Shown piece after piece: positions 46,005-57,459 of a DNA stretch of 64,000 nucleotides (position 1 is its first letter; each line of letters begins with the position of its first letter). This stretch comes from Galaxea fascicularis (lineage: Eukaryota > Cnidaria > Anthozoa > Scleractinia > Euphylliidae). Location of the stretch: assembly GCA_948470475.1 (NCBI GenBank), contig OX419339.1, positions 16,087,363-16,151,362 of the forward strand, read 5' to 3'. The position numbers were made by a program, and so were the translations under genes. The notes below the pieces were generated by a model. That model had not been told where the DNA came from. It did not search any database and worked only from the letters and a program-made list of their open reading frames with translations.

Positions 46005-48470
46005 GGGACCGGCGTTCATTTTTTATGGGATAGGGGGAGCTGGTGGGATTTGGGAGGGGGGAGGGGGACGTAAAAAATACTGGCTTCGAAGGGCGGAGGG
46101 GGGAAGGGGCTGCCCAAAAAAAATTGAAGGAAAAGGGGGGATCGGGCGAAACTCTAAGTGAAAAAAGTGAAATGAAATTTTCGAAAATTGTTGAGATATT
46201 CTCCTGCTTTATTCACGAGATATGAACTCGTAAATATGTGCTAAAACAGTTCTAAAGTAACCATAAAGCTCCTTAACAACGTGATATCGGAATTCTAAGT
46301 ATAAGTAGCAGCGCTTTAATAGTAAAAGGTTTTAAATTCACGAGAGGTTGTCTTTCTCGTACAAATCCTTGAAATATTCAAGCGTCTCCTTCCGTTTTGC
46401 CTTCTTCTTCGACGTTCTCTCTTCTTCGTCTTCACTTGCGCCTTTCGTGTGATAATGATTCAGTACACTCTGGCCCTAACATCTGGCTTAAGATTGGTAA
46501 TCACCCTGCTCCCTGCCACATTGCTAAAGTGGTTTGCTTACAGGAGATAAGCAATGAATAGTGCATCTCGTCTAAAAAGCAGCGTCGCCAGGTCTTCCAC
46601 GTTTATGCAGGCTTCAGGGATTGTCAGGGGAGGGGGGTAAAGAAGACAATGGGGCAGTTGGTGGGCAAGGGGATTTACAACGCAGATATGATGTATCCGT
46701 CGGACGTTGTTTTCAAACCGTTTGCGTTTTCTGTCTTTGATTTCTGACAATTATCTTTCAATTTTCTTTTCTTTGCTACGCTATTTCCCTTAAGGCCCTT
46801 GAAGATACGTTCAAAGGTAGTCTTCTTTTTTTTTTTTTTTTTCAGGGTTTCTATTTCCTGTCCTGTAACTGCTTTGCCTCAACGCTAGCGATGTGCGCCA
46901 CACTGAAATCGTGGTGGAATTACTCCCCATGGTTGACAGGAATGCCATTGGCATGGAAGAGCGTACAGTCATGATCTTTTAGTTTCTTTAAACGACTGCT
47001 CAGTCTTCGTCCATCATTAGGCTTTAACTGGTACTCTGGTTTTAACAACTATCTTGATCTCTCTGACCAACCGTCTGCCCCTTCTTTCACGATTGGCATA
47101 TAATACAGTGATCTTTTTCCTTTTGGATTAGTAATGAAACCAAGACTTGTTTTCTGAAGTCTCTTTGGGATGATTACATCATCAGAAGATGAAGAGCTTG
47201 TTACCTAGCTACAAGTGATGATGAGTATGAGGATGGTGCCATTGACTCTGGTAGATGAATCAAATGATGTCATCCTTGCATTCATTGCTGCAGATGATGA
47301 GCGGCGAGTTACAACGCGCTCAGGGAGAGCACAGGCGGCCCAAACGCGAGATGAGAGGAAATAATTATGTGAATGAAACGTACGCGAACGTGACTCTTGC
47401 CTTCGAGCGGTGTTGTGTTACAAAGATTTGACCGGAAACCGCTAACGCTTGATGTGTTATTTGAAACCCCGCGAAAATCCGCGAACGCATTCGGTTTCAG
47501 GTGAAATGTGACCCAGTGTACCCTCGCAGGGTGTTGATTTGCATAGAGGCAATAGTTCCCTCCCACTCCTGCCGAGTGTAGTTTTTGTCGAGCGGACGCG
47601 GTCGCTAAGCTTCGATTTTCAAATCTGGTATCCCAGCCGTTCGCTATACGCATGATGCAGCAGCGAGAGAGACAGATTTGAGCTGGTAAACGAGGGATTT
47701 TCAGGCCGTTGCGATGAGATTTGTACACCAGCGACCGACGCACTGGGAAGCGAGTTATTCACGCTTCTGCTGATCGTGATTTGAAGCGGCTACGTCCATT
47801 CCTCGGGAATATTTGGTGCTTCGCAGTACGATGATTCGATTCTGAGCCAGGCAGCCTTGTGTTTTTTTCTAGTGGGACACCACCACCAGCGCTAACTCGC
47901 TGAAAACGCTTCATAATGGCCTCAGACACCGTGAAACAACAAAGAATACGACATGAAAGCAAGGTAAGTCAGTTTTATTCACAGAACATTAGATTTTAGG
48001 AAGCAAACCCGGAAAGTACCCATACAAACCCTTGTAAATCGCATCTTTGTAACACAACACCGCTCGAAGGCAAGAGTCACGTTCGCGTACGTTTCATTTA
48101 CATAAATTATTTCCTCTCATCTCGCGTTTGGGCCTCCTGTGTTTAGATGAGATAAGATGAGATGTCATAAATACGTATGTGAAAAAAAAAACAGTTTTCA
48201 ATGCATTTGTAAATATTTACTTCAGAGCAAGCACATATCAAAAAGTGTAATCATGTAAACTGACATGTAACCATTCAAAGCATGCCAAAATAGAAACATT
48301 CAAACCCCTTCCCCATAAAAATGGTTACACTAGCAGATCTAACTTTGGAGGGGAGGGGGGGGGGGGTCAGCCCAAAAAATTCCCTTTTGAGAGGGGAGGT
48401 CATGTGTGTAAAATTCTTAATCTGGAGGGGGTCACTCAATGTCCAAATGGCACTCCCCCAAATCCCACCA
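46005..48470. mobile_element. DNA-transposon-like insertion in LINE ORF2
   Basis: LINE sequence breaks at 46005 and at 48470/48471. The left end has GGGACCGGCGTTCATTTTTT and then GGCTGGTGGGATTTGGG-like text; the right end begins GGCTGGTGGGATTTGGGGG when read inward on the minus strand. Inverted G-rich ends thus bound the insert. It contains another inverted-repeat element (47328-48143). LINE endonuclease sequence expected between the flanks is absent, so deletion came with or before the insertion. Confidence 0.55.
47328..48143. mobile_element. Inverted-repeat element with about 100-bp termini
   Basis: The left arm 47328-47426 (from CACAGGCGGCCCAAACGCGA) and the right arm 48042-48143 are reverse complements with only a few changes. 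The 816-bp element holds frames on the minus strand without known motif. Termini start CACAGG. A target duplication was not found. It lies nested within the 46005-48470 insert. Confidence 0.75.
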
Positions 48471-48509
48471 GCCACGAACATTAAAAGAGCAAATAGATAT
48501 GCTTGACAT
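48471..48509 (-). pseudogene. Start of LINE ORF2 (endonuclease N-terminus)
   Basis: ATG at 48509 begins MSSISICSFNVRG, the first residues of an L1-type apurinic endonuclease, where SFNVRG holds the conserved Asn. The sequence is cut exactly after Gly by the insertion. Confidence 0.7.
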
Positions 48510-48898
48510 TGTATGTGGCCGATAAAAGAGTGTTACCAAATACATAAAAATAAAACGAAGTGTTGTTCTCGCACCTTACTAACATGTTATTAGGAACAGA
48601 AACATTCATATTAAAAAACAGGATAGGAAATTTATAAAGACTAAAAACATCCGTTGAAAAGACACATATTGTGTACGGTTTTATGATTATTCTTATACTC
48701 CTCAGTGAAAGCCCCGTTTCCTCCTAAAGTACTCAGTTCTGTAGAGCCTAAAAAAGAACTACGCCACATTGCTTTTGTGTGGTATCAGAAGCAGAAAACC
48801 ATTCGATCAGGGCAATTTATCGGATCCCAAGAGGTTTCTAGAAAAAAAGTGAAGGGGAAGAAAAGGAAAACTAAAGAAACATTGTAGAAGTTACTCTT

Positions 48899-49691
48899 TC
48901 AGGTCTTGTGGAATAATGACATTGTTGACTGTGTAATAGCTTTCGATTTTCGACCTATCACTTTGGCGTCCATCCCATTTGCTCTTGCTTTCAACATGGC
49001 TTTAATTGGTATCACTCTTTCTTCTTGCATCGAAGCGGGATAATCACGTGTAATGTATGCATCTTTGAATCTCCCTGATTCCTTCAGCATTTTTCTCCGA
49101 CTAAAAACTAGGTCTTTGTATTCTCTACGCACAAAACATGTTATGAGTGGCCTGGTCTTACCTTTTATTGCTTTTCCTACTGTGTGCACAGCATGGAAAC
49201 GTATTTGGCCAGCTCAGTTCAGCTCCCAAACTGATCTGTCGCGATAATATTTCCGAATATTCCTCTAGGTGGAGAACCAGTTCTTTTTCATTTAGGAGCT
49301 AATCTTCGATCTCTGTTTGCTGTTGCTGGAGTTGGGTTTGGTACACAAGGTTATTATTCTCAAGTTCGTCCATGCACTTCGACGTCAGATTCGAAGCCTC
49401 CTCCAAGATTGCGACAGTACTTTTAAGTTTCTCCAACTCAGCTTTCAAATCATGTTTAAGATTTCCATTTCTTCTCTGCACGTGGGCTTGAAAATTATTC
49501 TCCATTTTGACACCGAGTGAGTTTATCGTATCCATCAAAGCATTCAAAGTTGCTGTTGAAACTCGCTCTGTTGCACCTTCTGGTGAGCTCATGGCGGCTA
49601 TTTGAGTCGTTTGTCCACGAGGGCACTTTGTGTTTGAAGCCTTTGGACTACCAGTGCTGGTTCTTGTCTTGTTCTTCTTCGATCTTCCCAT
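48899..49691 (-). pseudogene. L1/Tx1-like ORF1 (coiled coil plus RNA-binding part)
   Basis: ATG at 49691 begins a Lys/Ser/Thr-rich head. A predicted coiled coil follows (residues about 65-130, with LKAELEKLKSTVAILEE heptads), then a stop near 49299. After the stop the same strand continues at 49189-48899 with RPLITCFVRREYKDLVFSRR and DYPASMQEERVIPIKAMLKA, which match the RRM/C-terminal type domain of L1 ORF1 proteins that bind the element's RNA. The 390-nt gap from here to the ORF2 ATG is the inter-ORF spacer. Confidence 0.75.
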
Positions 49692-49800
49692 TTACCAGAG
49701 GGCAAAGCAATTTAAGATTGGGGAAGGAATTTTCCTAATAATTGTAGGTTTAGGAGGGCAAACATGCGGAGCACTAGGGAGCACGTCCGTCCGCCATGAT

Positions 49801-52190
49801 AGCTAGGCCCAGACTGTAGGTAAATTGGTCCGAGGGGAGATGTGAGGTTGAAATGTGTTATTCAGTCAATCCACTTTATCGTCTCTAAGTAATTTATGAT
49901 TTTAGAGGCTGATTGTCTTTTGTATGAGTTTTAGGAAACAAGCCGGGAAAACTAGTACGGTTCGGAAATTTGAATTGCTCGCAGTCTAGACCTCATGCAT
50001 AAGACGTTTTTTCATAAGCAAATGATTTTGTTTTCCTCTCAATTTTTCACTCAAGACGAATCTGTAGAATATTACACCAAACTAAAGATTTCTTCTCGAA
50101 AACTATCAAGAGGCGGTTATTTTGGCTCAAGTGACTTGCAATTAATTCAATACTGATTTGACTAAGCAATGAAATAATTCAGAGGTTTCTTTTGCATATT
50201 TCTTTAGTGACTTTCAGATGGTAAAGCCACATTTTTTTGTACACCACTCCCTCACCGATGCAGCACCGCACTCATTAGAAACTAGCCCCCTCTGTTCATT
50301 CGTAGTAGTATATGAAGCTTACAGTGCTTAACACGATACCTTAAGAAAATCGTAATTGTAAGCGCTCCTTTGACTTCCAGTTCGTGCTATGTCTGATTGT
50401 CTTAAACGTTAATTCTGCGTATTCAACAATTATCCTACGAAATCGGGCGTGAGGAATATCTCTTGATATTTAACCGACGGGTCAACTCGGGTTGTGAGTG
50501 AACCTTAACGTAAGGAACTGTTTTTGAAGGGATATGCATAGCTTACCGGCACACACTGATGGCCTCTATATGAGCGCAGTTGACTAGCCTGGCGCGGTTT
50601 CCGAGATCTTTTCACACCGCTGAATCCTTTGAAAAACAATTAATGTGCGCATATGAGAGGGCGGGCTGGCTCGGTTGCCGGGCTACAGCTCGGTTTGGCT
50701 GGAAAATGTTCCCGTATGAACACTTCAGCCCGGTTACCGGGTTAAATTTTTTTCAACTGTGCTAGCGTTCCATCTAGCTGCAGTAATAAGAATTGATATA
50801 GCTATTATACTCTTACGGTTTTGAAAACCGCGGTAAATACCTTGTACGATATCAATCTTGCTCAAGGTGAGATCAAGGAACAAATCGTAATCTGTCCGGC
50901 AAAATATAATAATAACATAAAGAATCCTCCAAAGACTGCTGCAAAGACTGATCAAACCATGTAAAAACGCTTGAAGTTACAATATTTCGGCTATAATAGC
51001 TGCGAAAGTTATGACTGCGCTTCGCAATGTTCATTTCTCGAGTTTCGCCTTTTCTCAATTTTGGTAACTGGGCTGAAATTTCCTTTATCAACATAAGACA
51101 AAACTCGCCCCCGTAACCTGGTGTAGTGGTTGTTGAGTGGGATTCCTGTGGAACCTATGTTACAAAAGGATTCTGGGAGCGAGAATACAAGATGGCGGAT
51201 TGAAAGCATGTGTGTGTGTTTACTTTGTGTAATCAGGACAGTCTGGAGAGCAGACATTACACTGTGCCTGGTTACCAGGTTTGTACAGAAGAGGGCCTGA
51301 GTCGAACTCGGTTTGCCATTTTTGTATTTATCCGAGGCTGGTTACAAACTGCTAGAAAACTTCACACCATAGGTGAATGGAATAGATCGAAGTTCAAAAT
51401 TTGTTAGTTGCTTAACAAATTACCAGGAAACTGCGCTCTAGAAGTCTTTATTGTAATTGTTCAATATTATTAAGCTTACTATATAGCAATTGTTGTTCTG
51501 TTGAGAAATTTGTTTTGTCGCTTATTTAAATGCTTTATTGTTTTACAGACTGAGAAGCTGTTAGATTGTCGCTTGCTTACGAGCAAGTACTATTAATCCA
51601 GAGCTGAGTCCCTTATTATAATAAATATAATACATCATCTTCATTGCATCCTCCTATTTTCTAATGGAAAGACGGTCTGTTGGTATTAAAGATGAACTGA
51701 TTTACCGCGTTCCCATAGAATTTCCTAGGATTCTTGTACACTAACGAGCATAGAATAGGCCATTCTTATTACTTTACGGCCTAAATGCCCGTATACATAC
51801 TAATAACTTTCCTCTTGCATGCTAATGAGCGAGCATGTTAAAACAGGGGACAGGTTCCCTTCTTTACTGAGGACTGAAGCATTTATCTTACGACAGTGGT
51901 TTCTCTTTTCAACACACTTAGCTCTTCCTCAACTTTTTGCTAACTGCTTATAATGGATTTCTGTCAACTGTCTTTGCCTTAACCTTGTAAAGGTCCTTAA
52001 TTGTAATAGCACTTGCAGAACTGTTAGGGGACGTGAACATTCCTAATTTTGGAGGTTGGTCTGAATATTACTGCTGATACCACCCATCTCAAAGCATAGA
52101 ATCTAGCCGATTGTGAATTTAACGTTTCATCGAACCGTTAATTTTCAGTTTCTCTGGCTCCACTGACCAAACATTGTTAATCGTGGTTGC
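49801..52190. other. Intergenic, no gene seen
   Basis: AT-rich with GC-richer patches. Near 50620-50750 the strings CGGTTGCCGGGCTAC and CCCGGTTACCGGGTT form imperfect inverted repeats that hint at an old MITE. No coding frame has support. Confidence 0.4.
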
Positions 52191-52577
52191 TCAGACTGGT
52201 TCTGGGCCTCCAGCTATCCCATACTCTGTTTTAATCCATTGAACAATGTCTTCACACGGCATCATGTGAGTTTGGTTTCTGCCAACTATGTTTAGATTAA
52301 GCAGTCCTTTGAACCTTCTTTCTTCACTTGATGTATTAAATAGCAGGCGTTCGCTTCTATTCGTATCTTGCGAAAGAAATTCTGGAAACAGTTCCAAAGC
52401 GATGATCGAGTCTCCATTGGTTTGTGAGAAGCCCACTGAGCTTGACTTAGCAAGATCTTGAGATGTTAGTTCTTGCCCTGCAGCTGAACTCGATTGGATA
52501 TTCAGTGAAGTGGTTGATGTTTGTTGTGAAGTTCTTGCTGTTTCACTCAGTGAACCTGACTGACCTGCTCTTTTCAT
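52191..52577 (-). CDS. FPDFF-motif family protein, copy E (128 aa)
   Basis: The first ATG of the frame is at 52577. The frame is open upstream to about 52650 but has no other ATG. Core LFPEFL is at residues 63-68; the C-terminal motif WIKTEYG is at 114-120 and is followed by eight residues, a looser form of W-x-x-x-F-G. No LPTIxE motif occurs after this Met; the string TRLNPSI just upstream in frame resembles it, so a spliced start is possible. A donor-like CTGGTAAGG near 52668 and an acceptor-like CTCTTCAG near 52635 stand too close for a normal intron. Ser, Thr and Gln dominate the N-terminal half. First member of the four-gene minus-strand array. Confidence 0.65.
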   Translation of the reverse strand: MKRAGQSGSLSETARTSQQTSTTSLNIQSSSAAGQELTSQDLAKSSSVGFSQTNGDSIIALELFPEFLSQDTNRSERLLFNTSSEERRFKGLLNLNIVGRNQTHMMPCEDIVQWIKTEYGIAGGPEPV

Positions 52578-52752
52578 TGATGCCAATTGTAGTAACAGAA
52601 TGCTTGGATTAAGTCTCGTAAGAGAACTGTTACTGAAGAGCAACCCACGTCACCCGACCTTACCAGTTATGAAACGTATGTTGATATAACACTTGTTGAC
52701 TGACTCCTCCAGGCGATAGTGCTCGTCTGGGTAAGCAATACCCCCGCCATGT

Positions 52753-52762
52753 GTATATATAG
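52753..52762 (-). promoter_or_regulatory. Putative TATA box of copy E
   Basis: CTATATATAC on the minus strand, about 180 bases upstream of the ATG at 52577. Transcription would start near 52728. The distance leaves room for a short first exon. Confidence 0.45.
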
Positions 52763-52769
52763 CTTAGCA

Positions 52770-55284
52770 TGTGCTCCGGCGCAGTAGTTGGAAAGCTGTC
52801 GTTAGAAAACACTATAATATTCCACAGGTTTCTGCTATTATTTATTCAAAGTCTGTCTGCTCTGCTTATTAACGAACTTATTTCACGGAGTCAGGTCATC
52901 ATAGGCTGTTTAAAATATTGTGTTAACCTATCTGAACATTGTTACTATTTTATTTTTATTTTTTCAACTCAATAACAGCAGCTCTAAAATCATTTACGCT
53001 TTCTTTCGTTGAGAGAAAGCAATACACCGTTCGCTAAATTAAGCATCAAGTTCTTTCGCCTATAAGTGTGTTGCATACGGTACAATGTAGCTGTCGGGTA
53101 CTTGGAACGTTCTAGTCCTTTCGGGTTTCCGTTTAAATAGACTGACAAAGGTACCTATTCTAATTCTTTTGGTGAGTGTCTTTTTGTCTGCTTAAAAAAT
53201 ACTGGGAAAAAAAGCTGACAAAAACAACTAAGTAGAGATCTAGGAAGAGAAAACGGGCAAAAGGTGAAGCAGCTGCAGCAAGAATTGAATTGATTATCTG
53301 AAGATCCGTGTATATTGCTATTACTAACTTTGAACAAAAGCCAGTGTTATATTTAAGTGCAAAAACAAGTACCTTGCAAATAACTTGCTTCTCCCGTCAT
53401 TTACGATTTTTAGGTTTTTCCAGTAGAAATCGCCATTTAGTTATAGAATTCACTTTAAGCCATACTTACTCAGTTGTCACAATCATAAACGAATTCAGAT
53501 CACAACGAATCAGACGAATCAGGTTGTACATCATTTAATTCCTCTTCAGTTCATCAACATAAAACACCTCTTTCTTTTTCGTATATTCTTTCATTGGATT
53601 TTCTGTGTTGAGACTCACGGGCACTGTCTTCATATCCCGGCAAAAGCTGCTGATGCGCAATTAAGTTGATAAATAGACAGGAGATAGGTTATGTTACTAT
53701 TTGTTATGTTCTTGATCATTCGAGACTTCATTAACATGCATGGCAATTGTCTGGTAACAAAAAGTGACAAATTGACATTCAAGAGACGGGCTGGTTCTTA
53801 TGCAAAAAGTAGGCTACAAAACACAAACATTATCTTCGGCTTTACATAGAGTCGTGGGGAAACGTTGCCTGATTGCAGATTAATTACCAGCTGCACGTAT
53901 TTTATCGGCAAAACGTGACACAATTTTGGCGTTTAAGCAAAGTTGAATTATTCCGCTTCGGAAAGCAAAACTTTACTTCACTAGGAATCAATCTTCTTGT
54001 CTTTTACCCACCAAACAAAAGAAACCAATGATTTAAATCCAAACTTCGCAAGAGATTATCGATAAGCTGTGCGTTCACGTTTGCTGATCCGAAGATTAAG
54101 ATTTTGTCTCCAGGTGATTAAGGCGGTGAAGATCGCCTAGATAATTTCACCGTCGATTTAAGGTTACTTTAAACCTTTGGAAGTCAAATTCTTCAACAGT
54201 TGAGTTCTGCGTTCTTTGGTTAGACGAATAATTAATGAAAAAATGGCTTACAGTAAGAAAATTTGCGATGTAAATGAACGAAAGTGAGTAACGATAAAAA
54301 GTTGATTTTCGGAAGCAGTTAGTGAATAGCCAAACGTGTCCAAATACGGCACTTCAAATTAGGGATCCAAGCAGAGTTTTCGTGCGAAGCTTAATTCTGA
54401 ATCGGAAATTGTATATTTTGTGTGCATTAACAGCCGAATCAATTTCCAGTCGGTAGTTTGCGTTTACATTCAGACGAATTTGCAGCACCAAACCCATTTC
54501 TCCCGATCATAACAAAAAGATACTCTTACTTTTGCTGAACGTGAAATCAACTTTCCCGCGAATGCCGGAATGAGGCTAGTTTGTCACGTATCCTCTTCAC
54601 GGGGCTCCTCCACTATCCTCTACGGCGGGATGGCACCCCCTTGCAGAACATAAATTTTTGAATAAAGGTTGAATAAGGTAGTCGTTGGTACTCCTTTGAC
54701 AGCCCACCCTTGATGAGGTGCGAAAACTCACACTTCATCCTTCGACATAATACTTTACGTGTACGTATTCAACGCAAAAATTGTGTGATTTTCCTCATGT
54801 TCTTCAGTTTATGATACATCCTAATAACAAACGCGTTTTTACCAATATGCTGAAATTCTCCTAAAGCAAGTACTAATCAGCACTCTAGGTGATGTTCACG
54901 AAACATTTTCGACAACAAATCTTTATTTGACTTATCTATTAATTTATTTATTTGCTTTTCGTTGTATTGTTATGCTTCCCTGTACATTTTCACACACACA
55001 GATGTAGTCTTGAAACTACGAAGAAGTTCCTAATAAAACTGTATCAAAATTAGGTGTTACGATTACCTCTTTTGTTGAAAGTTCAGTTTTACACACAAAT
55101 GATCATACTTCACTTGATAATATACTGATAATTAATGTACCAGTACTGATAACGTTCGCTTTACAGCCACGAAGACACCGTGAGTCATCGTGGTGTAAAA
55201 TCTTCTTTAAAGGCTGACAGCCACGAAAATCTAACCCTGTTCAATGATATAATGGATAGTGTGTCATATGGTTTTGACATCACA
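52770..55284. other. Intergenic between copies E and F
   Basis: No gene or element end was recognised. It contains the 3' flank of copy F near its upper end. Confidence 0.45.
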
Positions 55285-55800
55285 TCAGTTCCCCTGACTA
55301 TCTCCTCTTCCAGAAAATAGGTCTTCCAGGTTTGGCTGCAATAACAAGCAATCATAACTGTCTTGCACAGGTCCTCTCGGGAAGAACTCTGGAAAAGTGG
55401 CTCTCACTGCGATCAGGTCCCTTTCCTTTGGCTCATGATAATCAGATTCAGCCAGAGGACAATGTGGCAACAGCATACGTGAGGTTCCAAATAAGGGAGT
55501 AACAATAGTCCCACAACAAGACTGCTCTATTACGTTGTCCTTGTCGTTGACTTCTCCAAGGCCACCTGGTTCATGACTTTTTACCTTCTTTCTCCCGTGA
55601 TCGCCATCTTCGAGGTTTTCTTCTTCGTTTGAAAAATTGTGCAGCACACGTTTTCCTACTTTCATCAGCTCATTTCCAATTCTTGGGATTTTATTGTAGG
55701 GCATCACCGGCTCTATAGCGTTTTTCTCCTGACCAGCCGCGTTGTGGCTTTCTTTGGGCGCTTGGGTCACTTCCAGCCCATCCTCCAATTCTAAATCCAT
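55285..55800 (-). CDS. FPDFF-motif family protein, copy F (171 aa)
   Basis: Single exon, ATG at 55800. Acidic start (MDLELEDGLEV), KIPRIGNEL at residues 37-45 in the place of the LPTIxE motif, a basic GRKKVKS at 69-75 that could be a nuclear signal, and the core FPEFFP at 136-141. After the core it follows the pattern of copies G and H: DSYD for DSCE, then LEDLFSG where H has LEQIFSG, and then ends, so the C-terminal tail is shorter and the LSF end is missing. No signal peptide or membrane segment. Head-to-tail with copies E, G and H. Function unknown. Confidence 0.75.
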   Translation of the reverse strand: MDLELEDGLEVTQAPKESHNAAGQEKNAIEPVMPYNKIPRIGNELMKVGKRVLHNFSNEEENLEDGDHGRKKVKSHEPGGLGEVNDKDNVIEQSCCGTIVTPLFGTSRMLLPHCPLAESDYHEPKERDLIAVRATFPEFFPRGPVQDSYDCLLLQPNLEDLFSGRGDSQGN

Positions 55801-55851
55801 TCTTCAATAACATCGTTCACTCTGTATTTCTTTCACAGGTGAAATTCCCGC

Positions 55852-55859
55852 TTATAAAG
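55852..55859 (-). promoter_or_regulatory. Possible TATA box of copy F
   Basis: TTTATAAG (minus strand) lies 52 bases upstream of the ATG, which would give a 5' UTR of only about 20 nt. It may be too close; no better match was found nearby. Confidence 0.3.
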
Positions 55860-55869
55860 CCATTTATCT

Positions 55870-57056
55870 GGTGCCTTCATGATGAATGTGTACATGATGT
55901 ATCTAATAGGGCATCTCATGATTACACAGTGACTTCATTCCCTTGCATCTCTTATCAAATCACTGTGTTATTTCAGGTCTCGTATCCGTCACTTGTCACG
56001 TTTGCTACTTGCGGCTCTTCCCTGAGGCGTTTTCTTTCTCACCTGCTTCACGAATTTTTCCTTTTATGGCCATTCACGAAATGCCCTATCTGATATTAAT
56101 TCAGCCTGTCAAATCGGTATGCACGCAAGTAGCTAACTTTAACGGTGGTACTTTTACGCATACAAATCAAACGACGACGCTTGTCCGAAATCACATTAAG
56201 TAAAATTTGTCTCTCGGGTCAAAAACGTGAAACATTAACGCGTAAACTGGAAGAAGCAAATCACGATTCACGTACGAGATCAGGGCCACCAAACTAATGA
56301 GCTGAATTGTCTTAGAAATTCAAACTGGATTGTGGGGAAAACTAGCGTTTTCATGATGTTTTGTCATCTGCGACCCCAGCAGCATGGCAAAATTTTCAGA
56401 GGATCGAAAAATTAAATGTCCTTAAGAAAGCGAGATGAGGTCGGTTAGCAAGTTTGAAGGGACCGCAATGGTCATAAATTCGGGTGAGTTCAATATTCCA
56501 GCGACATAAAGATCCGCCGAACTGCGATTAAACTGTTTCCCATGTTTAAATGTGCATTTAAAATGCCTTAAATCGATTACGGAAAACAGAAAACGACGTT
56601 TAAACCACCGAGATCGTCGGTTTAGTTGACTCGATGTGGCGTACTAGCGATTAATACCCGTGCTGAAGATGAATCTACCATAACCTGCTCTGGGTTCATA
56701 TTCATGATCTAGTTTTTATTGGGTCCGCAACAATTTGTCGTCTGCGAAGTGGTACAGTCTTAAGAATCACTCCTTCTTGTATGGTTGATGTTTATTTTTA
56801 AAAGGAATGCAGCGATCGTTTTATTTAACTGTTATTCAAGTTGGAACATGTATGCAGAGATACTAATATTGATGACAGTTTGCATGATTTATTGTCTTGA
56901 GAATGCGAAGTATTAAGTCTCAGTGTGGCTTTATTTCCTAGACCGCGAACTTTGTTTCATTTTTAAGTTTGTCTTTGTTCGTTTTTTACATTTCTTTCAT
57001 AAGCTAAACCTGGCTCATTCCTGTGCTCGCTTCAGTGAGAAACAGTCAGTCGACCA
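55870..57056. other. Intergenic between copy F and the SINE
   Basis: Two short overlapping plus-strand frames here have no motif. Nothing else recognised. Confidence 0.4.
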
Positions 57057-57335
57057 TGGTAATGGTAATGGGATTTATATACCGCATTTTCTACTTTATA
57101 TATATTCAAATGCGGTTAACGTTTACATCATCCAACCCACCCAACCCATGAAATCACGAAATAGCACAAAGACCAGACCAGCGCACCGGGACTCCATGCC
57201 CTACTCTTTCCGATTAGTGTGTGGGTTCTCTTTAACGTCCCACAAGGTTATGAACATTGAAGTGTTGTGAGACGGGGCCTACGATTTATCGTCCTTATCC
57301 GAGAAGACTAGAAAGTCTAACAATTTGCAGATGTC

Positions 57336-57368
<33 letters not shown>

Positions 57369-57459
57369 AAAGACCCTGAGTGTTGGTCCGGCCGGGGTTT
57401 GAACCCACGACCTCCGGCAAGGTAGTCCGATGCTCTACCACTGAGCCAACCGGTCGGCG
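57057..57459 (-). mobile_element. tRNA-derived SINE, minus-strand copy
   Basis: Second copy of the SINE at 24521. The head (CGCCGACCGG on the minus strand at 57459) has A and B boxes, the body carries the CTGAGGAGAAAGTGC-type and GGGACGTTAAAGAACCC-type strings, and the end is a shorter TATATAAATCCC with TACCAT repeats. An open plus-strand frame (57380-57757) starts inside it and is not a gene. Confidence 0.8.

Larger units (their letters stand above)
42930..49800 (-). mobile_element. Decayed L1/Tx1-like LINE with nested insertions
   Basis: Minus-strand order: ORF1 (49691 to 48899), start of ORF2 (48509), then an unrelated insertion (about 46005-48470), then the rest of ORF2 (46004 to about 43120) and a T-rich end at 42930-42960 that corresponds to a poly-A tail. 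A smaller insertion sits at about 44757-45150. The endonuclease is missing. Many stops and frameshifts show an old copy. The Cys/His-bearing ORF2 end and the coiled-coil ORF1 fit the L1/Tx1 group. Confidence 0.75.

Noticed and set aside
47309..47962. Minus-strand frames of 144 and 67 codons as a gene
   Set aside because: They lie across one arm and the interior of an inverted-repeat element and show no known motif.
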